From assembly GCA_900317825.1 (NCBI GenBank), contig ONIH01000008.1, positions 1 to 51,542 on the forward strand: DNA of 51,542 nucleotides. Reading direction: 5' to 3'. The notes beneath the pieces were generated by a model, which saw nothing but the letters and a program-made list of their open reading frames with translations, searched no databases and had not been told where the DNA came from. Below, piece by piece: positions 30,326 through 38,933 of the stretch (positions are counted from its first letter, which is position 1; the number at the start of each line of letters is the position of its first letter). Position numbers and translations under genes: made by a program. This stretch comes from an uncultured Lachnospiraceae bacterium. Its GTDB lineage: Bacteria; Bacillota; Clostridia; Lachnospirales; Lachnospiraceae.

Positions 30326-31831
30326 TCACTTTTTGTCAACCCTCACGCCCTTCTCTATAGCTCCACACGGGCAGACTTTTATACACAGATGACAGCCGAC
30401 ACATTTTACAGGATCCATCACCACCCTGCCATCGTCCTTCATCTCAAGTGCCTGATGTCCGCCATCATAGCATGACAGTACGCATCTTCCGCATCCGATG
30501 CAGTTCTTCCTGACTATCCTCGGATATACTATGGAATGACGGTCGAGATCTTCAGGGCGTACGATATTGCCAAGGGCACAGCCTACGAGTTCAGAGACCG
30601 AAGATATATTCTTTTTCTTCATGAAATGACGCATTCCTGAGATCATATCTATAATGATCCTGTAACCGTACTGCATTATAGCTGTGGTCACCTGGATGTT
30701 CACGCATCCGAGAGCAATGAAATCGAGACAGTCTCTCCATGACTCTATGCCGCCTATTCCTGACAGTTCCACACCCTTCAGTCCACTAAATGAAGCCATA
30801 TCATAGATAGCTTTCAGTGCGAGCGGCTTTACGGCCTTACCTGAGAATCCTCCGACAGCAGTCTTTCCTGCGATATCAGGTCCTGAAGAAAAATCCTCAG
30901 TATCGATATCCAGGATACTCTTGAGTGTATTGATGGCAGCAAGAGATACTGCACCCCCACGTACTGCTGCCATAGATGGTGGGATGATGCTCGTCGCCTG
31001 AGCAGTCATCTTCGCGATAACAGGCAGATCCGTTCCACGCTTTACAGCCTTCACATATCTTTCTACCAGATCAGGATCTACACCCACGTCACTGCCAAGA
31101 CCATCATAGGCCATATGCGGACATGAAAAATTCAGTTCTAGAGCATCTACTCCTGCTTCTGTCATCTGTTCTGCCAGATATGTCCAGTCATCCTCATGCT
31201 GCCCCATAATGGATGCGATGACCATCCTGTCGGGGTGATCACGTTTCAGACTGCTAAGTATATTTTTGTTTTCTTCTATTGTATGCTCAGATGATTCCTC
31301 GAGATTTTTAAATCCTATGAATGATGACGGGCTGTCATACTCTGCATCGAATCTGGGAGAGACCTCTTTATGTGGGAAGCTCGTAATCGTCTTATATACC
31401 ACTCCGCCCCAGCCGAGATCGAATGCCTTGCTTATCATCTCGTAATTGCTACCGACTACCGATGATGAGAGAAAAAACGGATTGACACATCTGAATCCTA
31501 GAAAATCGATTGAGAGATCAGGATCTGAGGTCTCATCCGTCTGTTTCACATCACTGTCATACATCTCTCCCAGAGACTCCATGAATTCCCTGATATTTAC
31601 CGGACGGTCTATTACGCCGTGTCGGCATGCCTTCTCACAGTCCCTGTCACAATCCTTGCATGGTGACACTGTTCCCAGCGATATAGCCGCCACCTCTTCA
31701 TTACGAAATCTCACACTTCTCAGCAGATCTGCTATATGATAGCCTTCAGGGCATGCCTTCTGGCATGCCCCGTCGGTACAGAGCAGACATTCTGCGGCTG
31801 CATCATGCATTATCTGTACTGAATATTTCAT
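30326..31831 (-). CDS. Dihydropyrimidine dehydrogenase (PreA-like) with extra Fe-S domain
   Basis: A 501-residue flavin/iron-sulfur enzyme that should reduce uracil or thymine to the dihydro form (or the reverse). The FMN barrel (about 105-430) carries the catalytic Cys loop LNFSCPHMAYDG and the GIGGIESW phosphate site. The C-terminus has two 4Fe-4S ferredoxin motifs (CIGCGRCVLSC and CVGCHLCIKVCP). The N-terminal 100 residues add two cysteine sets (C15, C18, C23, C27 and C58, C61, C65, C69) like domain I of dihydropyrimidine dehydrogenase, normally part of PreT. No FAD/NAD(P)H module or preT gene is nearby. GAGGAAAG precedes the start; it is 33 bases after the binding-protein gene. Confidence 0.88.
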   Translation of the reverse strand: MKYSVQIMHDAAAECLLCTDGACQKACPEGYHIADLLRSVRFRNEEVAAISLGTVSPCKDCDRDCEKACRHGVIDRPVNIREFMESLGEMYDSDVKQTDETSDPDLSIDFLGFRCVNPFFLSSSVVGSNYEMISKAFDLGWGGVVYKTITSFPHKEVSPRFDAEYDSPSSFIGFKNLEESSEHTIEENKNILSSLKRDHPDRMVIASIMGQHEDDWTYLAEQMTEAGVDALELNFSCPHMAYDGLGSDVGVDPDLVERYVKAVKRGTDLPVIAKMTAQATSIIPPSMAAVRGGAVSLAAINTLKSILDIDTEDFSSGPDIAGKTAVGGFSGKAVKPLALKAIYDMASFSGLKGVELSGIGGIESWRDCLDFIALGCVNIQVTTAIMQYGYRIIIDMISGMRHFMKKKNISSVSELVGCALGNIVRPEDLDRHSIVYPRIVRKNCIGCGRCVLSCYDGGHQALEMKDDGRVVMDPVKCVGCHLCIKVCPCGAIEKGVRVDKK

Positions 31832-31864
31832 ATACTTTCCTCACATTCTTTTCACTCACATATC

Positions 31865-33016
31865 TCAGTCAGAGAGCTTGTATATCATGGTCATGCCTGC
31901 TGACTCTGTCGGCTGTGCCACCTCGATCAGATCCATACCACCCGCATCAGCCGTGATGGTCTGGACTGTCCATGATGATGCAAAATCTGCCTGTCCCGAA
32001 TTCACCTGTGTGATCTCTGAGATATCACCACCACCAGGAGTGATAGTCACATCAAGACCTGCGTCCTTGTAATATCCCTTATCAAGAGCCACATAATATC
32101 CCATAAACTGTGACTGAGCGAGCCATTTGAGCTGGATTGTCACGTTCTTCTTCTCAGGTGTACCGAAGTTTTTATCCTTCGCGTCATTGTAATAGGATGG
32201 ATCCCTGAATGTATCGAGTGTCATCTTGGACAGCGCATCCTGAGCCGTAGAGTCATCGAGCTTTATATACTTCTGCGATATATCAAGAGTCTGCTGAAGA
32301 GCGTCATCATACATCTCACAGTAGTTATCCACTTCAGATCCATCGATCTTTGTTGATGCCAGCTTTGCCATTTCTTCAGCCATATACTTCTGATGATCCT
32401 CAGACAGGGTAGATCCGGCATCTGCTACAATCTGTGCTGCCTCATCAGGATGTTCAGAAGCATATTTCCATCCCTGTATGGTTCCATATATAAATGCCTT
32501 CACGGTATTAGGATTTTTCTCTGCGAAATCCCTGGTACAGACCAGATTATCTTCTACCATACTGATGCCCTCTTTATTGAAGTCGATCGTACCTATCTTG
32601 TCACCATATCCATATGCTCCATCATAACTGTTCTTTATGAGTCCGAGTTCATTGTATGACATCGCAGAAGCGAGCATTATCGATCCATCATCAAATCCGC
32701 TCATATCAAATCCCTGATTTAAGAGATCCGAGCTAGATACATTGATGCCGTACTTATTCAGAAGAGCAAGTATCTCGTACTGTTCGCCGTTGCCCCAGTC
32801 ACCGATCGATCCGGCCGCTGCCGCTGCCTTCAGTACCGTCTCTACCGAATCGCTCTTTTTAAATGTCCCATCAGAAGAAGATGATGTCTTAGCAGCACTT
32901 CCACTGGCTGATGATGTCCCTGATGAGGAGGTTCCACCACACCCGGACATTGATCCCGCTGCCAGCGTTGCCACACACAATATAGCGGCAATCTTTTTTA
33001 CTTTTCTACTATTCAT
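31865..33016 (-). CDS. NMT1/THI5-like binding lipoprotein, apparently circularly permuted
   Basis: A 383-residue extracytoplasmic solute-binding lipoprotein: signal peptide, lipobox MSGC with C26, Ser/Thr/Gly linker to about residue 50. Residues 51-290 match what is normally the second part of NMT1/THI5 proteins (IGDWGNGEQYEILALLNKYG, QGFDMSGFDDG, ASAMSYNELG, IDFNKEGISMVEDN). Residues 292-383 match the normal N-terminal lobe (VTIQLKWLAQSQFMGYYVAL, GYYKDAGLDVTITPGG, SGQADFASSW, AQPTESAGMTMIY). So the order is swapped relative to the family. AAAGGAGG before the ATG at 33016 fixes the start; an upstream extension to 33136 lacks it. Probably feeds the permeases at 37261-38933 with a pyrimidine-like substrate (context). 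Confidence 0.88.
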   Translation of the reverse strand: MNSRKVKKIAAILCVATLAAGSMSGCGGTSSSGTSSASGSAAKTSSSSDGTFKKSDSVETVLKAAAAAGSIGDWGNGEQYEILALLNKYGINVSSSDLLNQGFDMSGFDDGSIMLASAMSYNELGLIKNSYDGAYGYGDKIGTIDFNKEGISMVEDNLVCTRDFAEKNPNTVKAFIYGTIQGWKYASEHPDEAAQIVADAGSTLSEDHQKYMAEEMAKLASTKIDGSEVDNYCEMYDDALQQTLDISQKYIKLDDSTAQDALSKMTLDTFRDPSYYNDAKDKNFGTPEKKNVTIQLKWLAQSQFMGYYVALDKGYYKDAGLDVTITPGGGDISEITQVNSGQADFASSWTVQTITADAGGMDLIEVAQPTESAGMTMIYKLSD

Positions 33017-33187
33017 ATGATACCTCCTTTGAAGCTGAATGAATTTCTGTGTTGCGGATATCATAATATAAATCCATGGTGCATCGTGTCCAAAAAACCC
33101 TGTCACTTTTTGTGCACCCTGCATTTCGTTCCACATCTATACTGAAACCAACCTGTTAATATCTAACCTATAAAGGAGGTAATCACA
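33017..33187. promoter_or_regulatory. Divergent control region of the pyrimidine island
   Basis: The 171 bases between the binding protein (minus) and the M20 gene (plus) contain CATCGTGTCCAAAAAA (33082-33097, plus), which matches 13 of 16 bases of a site upstream of the aminotransferase gene. An inverted repeat GGTGCA (33078-33083) / TGCACC (33113-33118) surrounds it. A plus -10 TATACT (33138-33143) has no -35, as expected for an activated promoter. On the minus strand TATTATGAT (about 33060-33068) is a -10 candidate. Confidence 0.5.
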
Positions 33188-34513
33188 ATGACTGAAAAAT
33201 ATGCAACATTTGAAGATGCCGCAAAGTACTTAGATGAGTACAGAGACGACATGATCGACTTCGCACAGAGACTCCTGCGTGTAAGGGCAGTCAGCGGACA
33301 TGAAAAAGGAGTCGCAGATCTGTATCTGGCTGAGATGGAAAAGCTCGGATACGATGAATTCTTCCGTGACAAATATGGCAATGTGGTAGGTCTCGTAAAA
33401 GGTGATCCTGAAGGACCTACTATAATGTACAATTCCCATATGGATCACGTGGATGAAGGAGACATTAAGAACTGGGAAGGATATGACCCATATGGTGGAG
33501 TAAAGGACATCTGTGAGGTCGACAACCAGGAAAAGACCGCTGTAGAAAAAACCACCTGCCTTCATGGTCGTGCTGCCTCTGATGTAAAGTCCGGCGGTGC
33601 TGTACAGATCTATTCAGGCGCGGTGCTGGCCCGTCTCAAGAGGGAAGGCTTCTCACTGAAGGGAACCTTCATGTTTACAGGCGTAGTACTCGAAGAGGCC
33701 GGCGAGAACCTCGGCATGAAACTGCTGCATCGCTATACTCTCCCTGAGCACGGTCTCGACTATGACTGCGTAGTATCATCAGAAGCCACATCCCTAAAGC
33801 TCGCACTAGGACACAGAGGAAGGATCGAATATCTGGCCACTACGCACGGACGCATGTCGCACGGATCAGCTCCATGGCTCGGCATCAATGCCGTATATGA
33901 AGCTATTCCATTCATCACTAAAGTAAAAGATAAGCTGTATCCATCTCTTCCAACAGACCCTGATCTCGGACAGTCATCGATATCACTCAATATCATCTCA
34001 TGTCTGCCGGGTGCACTATCCACAGTGCCTGATACCTGTCTGATGGCGTTCGACAGAAGAACTATCCCGAGTGAGGATCCCGAAAAGGTCCTCGACCAGT
34101 TCAAAGCTGTCGCAGACGAGGTAGCCGCTACAGATCCTGACTTCAAATGTGATGTAGAAGCCAACAAAGGAACCCACACCACATATACCGGAGAGACAGT
34201 GACAGATGAGAAGAACAGCTATCCATGGAAGATAGAAAAGGATCATCCTCTTGCGAAAGCTGCCGCCCAGGGGTTACTTAACGCAGACCAGGAAGTCAAA
34301 TACACACACTGGGTATTTGCCACGGATCTCTCGGTCACAGCAGGCATGTATAAAAAACCTTCCATCGGATATTCACCGATGCAGGAACAGTACGCCCACA
34401 CTCCATATGATAAAGTCAGAGTGGACTTCATGCAGAAAGCTCTCGATGGAAATGTATCGATTTTTCTCTCATGTGCAGATGCGGGAAAAGCAATAGGACA
34501 GGAATTAGACTAA
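33188..34513 (+). CDS. M20 family amidohydrolase (YgeY-like)
   Basis: A 441-residue di-metal hydrolase of the ArgE/DapE/YgeY group. Metal ligands are seen in NSHMDHVDEG, GRAASDVKSGG and VLEEAGENLG; the dimerisation lid domain lies in the middle (GHRGRIEYLATTHGRMSHGS). In E. coli ygeY sits beside a dihydropyrimidinase gene. Here it could cleave an N-carbamoyl beta-amino acid made by the dihydropyrimidinase, a step otherwise without an enzyme in this window; M20 members do include ureidopropionases. The exact substrate is inferred. AAAGGAGG lies 8 bases before the ATG. It leads a two-gene plus-strand unit. Confidence 0.85.
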   Translation: MTEKYATFEDAAKYLDEYRDDMIDFAQRLLRVRAVSGHEKGVADLYLAEMEKLGYDEFFRDKYGNVVGLVKGDPEGPTIMYNSHMDHVDEGDIKNWEGYDPYGGVKDICEVDNQEKTAVEKTTCLHGRAASDVKSGGAVQIYSGAVLARLKREGFSLKGTFMFTGVVLEEAGENLGMKLLHRYTLPEHGLDYDCVVSSEATSLKLALGHRGRIEYLATTHGRMSHGSAPWLGINAVYEAIPFITKVKDKLYPSLPTDPDLGQSSISLNIISCLPGALSTVPDTCLMAFDRRTIPSEDPEKVLDQFKAVADEVAATDPDFKCDVEANKGTHTTYTGETVTDEKNSYPWKIEKDHPLAKAAAQGLLNADQEVKYTHWVFATDLSVTAGMYKKPSIGYSPMQEQYAHTPYDKVRVDFMQKALDGNVSIFLSCADAGKAIGQELD

Positions 34514-34529
34514 AAAGAAGGTGGCTTTT

Positions 34530-35174
34530 ATGAAGATAGTAGACCTTACACATACGATCTCTGAAGACATGCCGGTATTTCCTGGCACTTCAGGTCCTGT
34601 GATAACGCTTACGAACACCTATCAGAAAGACGGCTTCAAGGAAAGCAGTATCCATATGGTGACCCACACAGGGACCCATATGGATCCGCCTGTCCATGTA
34701 CTTCCAGGTCAGCCGGCGATCGACGGGCTGGCAGCGGATCACTTCGTCGGATCAGGTGTCGTCATAGATGTAAGCAGCAGACATGAAGGGGAGTCAATAA
34801 CAGTAAATGATATCCGACCCTATGGCACTATTGCCGATAAGGCCGATTTTCTTCTCTTCTATACCGGATGGGATACATACTGGGGTCAGGAAAAATACTT
34901 CGGAGACTATCCGGCTGTTGATGACTCAGTCATATCATATGTGATGAACACAGGCAAGAAGGGCATAGGCGTGGATGTGATAGGACTCGACCCTGTAGCA
35001 GACAGGATGCTTGTACACCATCGTCAGCTGTTCTGCAATGGTGACAAGGTCATAATAGAAAATCTCACCAATCTAGAATCACTGATAGGAAAACAATTCA
35101 CATTTATCGCTCTGCCACTTAAAATTAAAAATGGCGACGGTTCTCCTGTAAGAGCCATCGCATTGACAGACTAA
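34530..35174 (+). CDS. Cyclase-family hydrolase (kynurenine formamidase-like)
   Basis: A 214-residue metal-dependent hydrolase of the PF04199 cyclase family. The signature HTGTHMDPPVH carries the metal ligands, and DLTHTISEDMPVFPG is the typical opening. Family members hydrolyse N-formylkynurenine, isatin or related amide/cyclic amide bonds; here a cyclic or N-acyl intermediate of pyrimidine breakdown is a possible substrate (inference). The ATG at 34530 is preferred over GTG at 34521 because AAGGTGG is placed correctly for it. It follows the M20 gene by 16 bases and ends in a strong terminator. Confidence 0.88.
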   Translation: MKIVDLTHTISEDMPVFPGTSGPVITLTNTYQKDGFKESSIHMVTHTGTHMDPPVHVLPGQPAIDGLAADHFVGSGVVIDVSSRHEGESITVNDIRPYGTIADKADFLLFYTGWDTYWGQEKYFGDYPAVDDSVISYVMNTGKKGIGVDVIGLDPVADRMLVHHRQLFCNGDKVIIENLTNLESLIGKQFTFIALPLKIKNGDGSPVRAIALTD

Positions 35175-35224
35175 AAGAATGAGCCACAGGGAATACCTTA
35201 TCCCTCACGGCTCATTCTTTTTTT
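35174..35224. terminator. Bidirectional terminator
   Basis: AAAGAATGAGCC...AGGG / CCCT...GGCTCATTCTTT with T-run on the plus side and A-run on the other. It ends both the M20-cyclase unit (plus) and the long minus-strand operon closing with the CMK-like gene. Confidence 0.9.
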
Positions 35225-35864
35225 AATCGAAATTCACTTTCAGCTTCGTATGAAGCATATCACATATTACATCCACACAATTTTCTCTGCCGAGTCTGTC
35301 ACTGTTTAATACACAGTCATAATTAATAGGATTCGTCCAGTCTTTTCCTCCGGTATAGTAACTATAGTACCTGGCTCTATATTTATCAGTAGTACGTATC
35401 AGATAGTTGGCTCTCTCTTCTGACACATGCATCTTCTCCCTTATAGATGCCACACAGGCTGATCTCGGAGCCTCAATATATACCGAGAGCACATTGTCAT
35501 ATTCTGAGAGTATGTCATCTGCGCATTTACCTATGATGATACATGACTCCGTTTTTGCCAGAGTCCTGATCAGCTCCGACTGGATATTAAAGACATTTTC
35601 GTCTGATACAAAGGCTTTCTCATGAGGCTCGAGCACCGTTGCTCTCGTCTGCGGCAGCCTGTTCATGAAACGGGTCAGTTTCGTTCCACGCAGTTTCTCA
35701 TCATTCTCTACAAAAATGCTTTCTGCTATTCCGCTCTTTTCTGACGCCATTGTCAGGAGCTGTCTCTCATAGCATGGGATTCCGAGTCTTTTTGACAGTC
35801 TCGTGCCTATATCCTTGCCTCCGCTTCCAAACCCTCTCGCGATAGTTATCACATAATTATCCAT
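35223..35864 (-). CDS. Cytidylate kinase-like protein
   Basis: A 213-residue P-loop protein of the CMK-like family found in many Firmicutes. It begins MDNYVITIARGFGSGGKDIG, with the Walker A loop GFGSGGKD, and continues GIPCYERQLLTMASEKSG, the typical second motif. Real cytidylate kinases are encoded elsewhere, so this paralogue's substrate is unknown. It is the last gene of the operon, 15 bases after the dihydropyrimidinase gene, and so may act on a nucleoside or nucleotide linked to pyrimidine use. AAAGGAGG places the start at 35864; a longer TTG reading from 35882 overlaps the previous gene. Confidence 0.85.
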   Translation of the reverse strand: MDNYVITIARGFGSGGKDIGTRLSKRLGIPCYERQLLTMASEKSGIAESIFVENDEKLRGTKLTRFMNRLPQTRATVLEPHEKAFVSDENVFNIQSELIRTLAKTESCIIIGKCADDILSEYDNVLSVYIEAPRSACVASIREKMHVSEERANYLIRTTDKYRARYYSYYTGGKDWTNPINYDCVLNSDRLGRENCVDVICDMLHTKLKVNFD

Positions 35865-35878
35865 TGGATCCTCCTTTC

Positions 35879-37249
35879 TCAACGCATTACCGGTACTCTC
35901 TTTATAAATTTTCCATCTCCTGGATTTCCTACATAGCTGCCATGATCATATACGAGTTTTCCACGCAGATATGTCTGTACCGGGTATCCATGCATCTGTA
36001 TCCCTTCCCATATGGTATGATCATAGTCAGAATGCATATTAGACGTATGTACGGTGAAATCTGTTTCCGGATCGTAGAGCACGATATCAGCATCCTTCCC
36101 AGGATCTATCGTCCCCTTGGACGGACATCCGAAGATACGGGCCGGGTTTGCTGCACAGAGTTCTACTGCTCTTTCAAAGCTTATAACACCTCTGTTTGCC
36201 GCATCCAGCATGTATGGATATCTGTTCTCGATACCGGCACATCCATTCGGGATCTTTCTGAAATCGTCCTTACCCCAGTCTTTCTCATAGCTCATAAAAG
36301 GACAGTGATCCGTCGCGACCACATCGAGAGTCCCATCCTTTACTGCCTGCCACAGCGCCTGCCTGCTTTCCTCTCCCTTCATAGGTGGAGAACACACGAA
36401 ATTCCTGCCGTCCTCACGCTTATATACATCGCAGGTAAATGCCAGATACTGCGGACATGTCTCCACATATACAGGAACCCCATGTGCCTTTGCCTCCAGG
36501 CATGCCATGAGACCTTCCTTATCTGACATATGCACTATATATACGGGAGCATCCAGATGTGCTGCCCAGTGCACCACTCTCTTATCCGCTTCTGCCGCTA
36601 CGAACTCCGGTCTGCTCATATAATGATACCATGAAGACAGCTTTCCCTCTGAAGCATATTTCTCTGTCAGCACATCTATCAGATCCGGATTTTCTGCATG
36701 TACATTGATCATAGCGCCCAGTTCTTTTCCACGCAGCATGAGTCTCACCAGCATTCCGTCATCTGCCATCTGCCCTTCCTTCTTATATACGAGATAGCAC
36801 TTGAAACTGGCTATACCATCTGCGACTGCATCTGACATCTCATCGAGTATATCTCCGCCATTGAAGTCAGTGATTGCGCAATGAAACGCATAATCACTGC
36901 ATGCTTCTTTTTCACAGATCTGCTTTTTCTCATTTACGACCTCATGAATGGTCTGTCCCTTATGCTGCACAGGATAATCAAATACAGTCGTCGTACCTCC
37001 ACAGACTGCGGCTCTAGTCCCTGACATATATCCGTCCGCAGACACTCCTCCCTGAAAAGGAGCCGCCAGATGTGTATGTACATCTATAGCTCCCGGAAGC
37101 ACATAGAGTCCGTGGGCACTGACTTCTTTGTCAGCCTTCACTCCGTTCAGGTCGCCGACTGCAGCGATCTTTCCTCCATTTACTGCGACATCTGCTCTGT
37201 ATATACCGGTAGGGGATACGACCCTGCCATCTCTTATGATCATGTCCAT
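35879..37249 (-). CDS. hydA: Dihydropyrimidinase / hydantoinase
   Basis: A 456-residue amidohydrolase-superfamily enzyme that opens dihydrouracil or hydantoin rings to N-carbamoyl amino acids. Di-metal site: H58 and H60 in DVHTHLAAPF, the carboxylated lysine K150 in SFKCYLVYKKEG, histidines in NVHAEN and VHMSDKEG, and Asp in VATDHCPF. Length matches. AGGAGGTATTCAT fixes the ATG at 37249, 11 bases after the permease stop; a reading from 37339 would lie inside the permease gene. Confidence 0.93.
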   Translation of the reverse strand: MDMIIRDGRVVSPTGIYRADVAVNGGKIAAVGDLNGVKADKEVSAHGLYVLPGAIDVHTHLAAPFQGGVSADGYMSGTRAAVCGGTTTVFDYPVQHKGQTIHEVVNEKKQICEKEACSDYAFHCAITDFNGGDILDEMSDAVADGIASFKCYLVYKKEGQMADDGMLVRLMLRGKELGAMINVHAENPDLIDVLTEKYASEGKLSSWYHYMSRPEFVAAEADKRVVHWAAHLDAPVYIVHMSDKEGLMACLEAKAHGVPVYVETCPQYLAFTCDVYKREDGRNFVCSPPMKGEESRQALWQAVKDGTLDVVATDHCPFMSYEKDWGKDDFRKIPNGCAGIENRYPYMLDAANRGVISFERAVELCAANPARIFGCPSKGTIDPGKDADIVLYDPETDFTVHTSNMHSDYDHTIWEGIQMHGYPVQTYLRGKLVYDHGSYVGNPGDGKFIKRVPVMR

Positions 37250-37260
37250 ATGAATACCTC

Positions 37261-38097
37261 CTATCTGGCCTTCCTGTTTCTCATGACCAGTGCCTGCACT
37301 ACCATCAGCAGTGCATAGAGCGCTATTCCTATAACGCACGCTGTCACTATATATGCCCAGGCTGCCGCATACTGTGCCATCAGTATGTTTTCTTTGATCT
37401 GACGTCCTATTCCCATCAGATATTCTGCGAAATACTCACTAACTATTGTCGTGATGATGCTTGACGGAACGCCTACCTTCAGTGCTGTAAAAATATAGGG
37501 CACACTGTTCGGGATACGAAGCTTCGTAAACATCTTTACCGGTTTGGCAGCGAGCACCTTCATCAGATCTTCTGAGAACGGCTTCACCTCTGTAAGACCT
37601 CTATACGCATTTATGCTCATATTGGCCATACACACGAGAGCGACGACTATGATCTTTGATACAGCGGACCTGACTGATACCACACCGCTCACATCCTTCG
37701 TCCAGTTATTCATCACAGGAGCGAGTGCTACTATCGGGATAGCTGTAAATACAGATGTCACTGCCAGAGCACCCTGACCAAGTGTAGGGAAAATAACCAC
37801 CAGGACCGCTATCAGATATCCTGCCGCAGATCCTATCAGAAGCCCCAGGATCGCCACCCTGACTGTGACTATGGTATTTCCCAGTATCGTGGGGAAATTG
37901 TCTGCTATTATTGCATTGATCCTTCCGGGAAGCGGCAGGGTAAAAGTGTCCGTATGAAGAATGGCATGAAGCGTCTTCGTCTGCCATAGTACAAGTATCA
38001 GTATCCCGAACAGCACGGGGTAGAGAACCGTCGTCACCGTTGCAAAACTCCTGCTTTCAGAAAGCTTTTTCCAGAGCGGTTTTTTTCTTTCGTACAT
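37261..38097 (-). CDS. ABC permease (SsuC/ThiX type), second
   Basis: A 278-residue membrane permease of the nitrate/taurine/pyrimidine importer class with about six helices and the coupling motif LAAKPVKMFTKLRIPNSVP. Its gene overlaps the previous permease gene by 64 bases; AAAGGA 9 bases before the ATG at 38097 supports the overlap as real. It should pair with the first permease, the ATPase at 38930 and a binding lipoprotein such as that at 31865. Confidence 0.9.
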   Translation of the reverse strand: MYERKKPLWKKLSESRSFATVTTVLYPVLFGILILVLWQTKTLHAILHTDTFTLPLPGRINAIIADNFPTILGNTIVTVRVAILGLLIGSAAGYLIAVLVVIFPTLGQGALAVTSVFTAIPIVALAPVMNNWTKDVSGVVSVRSAVSKIIVVALVCMANMSINAYRGLTEVKPFSEDLMKVLAAKPVKMFTKLRIPNSVPYIFTALKVGVPSSIITTIVSEYFAEYLMGIGRQIKENILMAQYAAAWAYIVTACVIGIALYALLMVVQALVMRNRKAR

Positions 38098-38933
38098 AGT
38101 TCCACATCCTTTCCATCAGTCTGTTTTTTTTTACTAAGATGTCTCTTCTGTGGTGTAAACATCACTTCCAGCCACCCCATCAATTTCCAGCTGATGATAC
38201 CCAGAAAAGCTGAGAAAAATACTATCAGCCAGAACACAGATATAGACATCGCATGCCTGAGTGACTGTGACAGTACACAGCCCAGGCCGCCATCACCCTG
38301 GAGTGTATCTACGAGTATCGCCGCAGTAATGGCCATAGGTGCCGATATCTTCATCCCTGTAAAGAAATATGGTATACACTGTGGGATCAGCACTTTGGTA
38401 TAGAGGCTTCTCTTCTTTGCCGCATATGATGCCATCAGCTCGTACTTTTCCTTTTCCACTGACTTGAATCCTGCCAGTGTATTCGTGGCTACCGGGTAAA
38501 AAGTCAGGATCGCTGCTATCAGGATACGGGATACATTAATGCTCCCTGTGATCGACAGGATGATAGGAGCCATCCCCAGGATAGGGATCATCTGTATTAT
38601 CATGAGATATGGAAAAGCAATTTTTTCAATTATTCCCGACAGATTCATAAGAAGAGCCAGCACGAACCCGCTTGCTACACCTATCGCAAAACCGAGCGCC
38701 GCGCGGAACACCGTTGTCGCCGCGCTTGAAAGTACCAGCTGCGTGGCAGTCATGGACTGATTGACCTTCTGTGTGGAGAACGCTGCTGCTATTATCTGAT
38801 ACAGATGCGGCAGTATATTCTCAGGATTTCTCTTGGTGGCTGCCACATGAAAAGCAGCCGCCTCCCATACTGCTGCCAGTATCACCACCCAGAATAGTAT
38901 GGAGAACCATCTGGTCTTTACTATCTTTTTCAT
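38034..38933 (-). CDS. ABC permease (SsuC/ThiX type), first
   Basis: A 299-residue permease with N-terminal helix WFSILFWVVILAAVWEAAAF and coupling motif ASYAAKKRSLYTKVLIPQCIP. The last 40 residues (TPQKRHLSKKKQTDGKDVEL) form a charged cytoplasmic tail longer than usual, encoded in part in the overlap with the next gene. It overlaps the ATPase gene by 4 bases (ATGA), indicating coupling. Confidence 0.9.
   Translation of the reverse strand: MKKIVKTRWFSILFWVVILAAVWEAAAFHVAATKRNPENILPHLYQIIAAAFSTQKVNQSMTATQLVLSSAATTVFRAALGFAIGVASGFVLALLMNLSGIIEKIAFPYLMIIQMIPILGMAPIILSITGSINVSRILIAAILTFYPVATNTLAGFKSVEKEKYELMASYAAKKRSLYTKVLIPQCIPYFFTGMKISAPMAITAAILVDTLQGDGGLGCVLSQSLRHAMSISVFWLIVFFSAFLGIISWKLMGWLEVMFTPQKRHLSKKKQTDGKDVELCTKEKNRSGKSFLKAGVLQR

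Noticed and set aside
33017-33136. Forty extra N-terminal codons of the binding lipoprotein
   Set aside because: They would put a non-signal segment before the signal peptide and they cross the divergent promoter region; AAAGGAGG stands before 33016.
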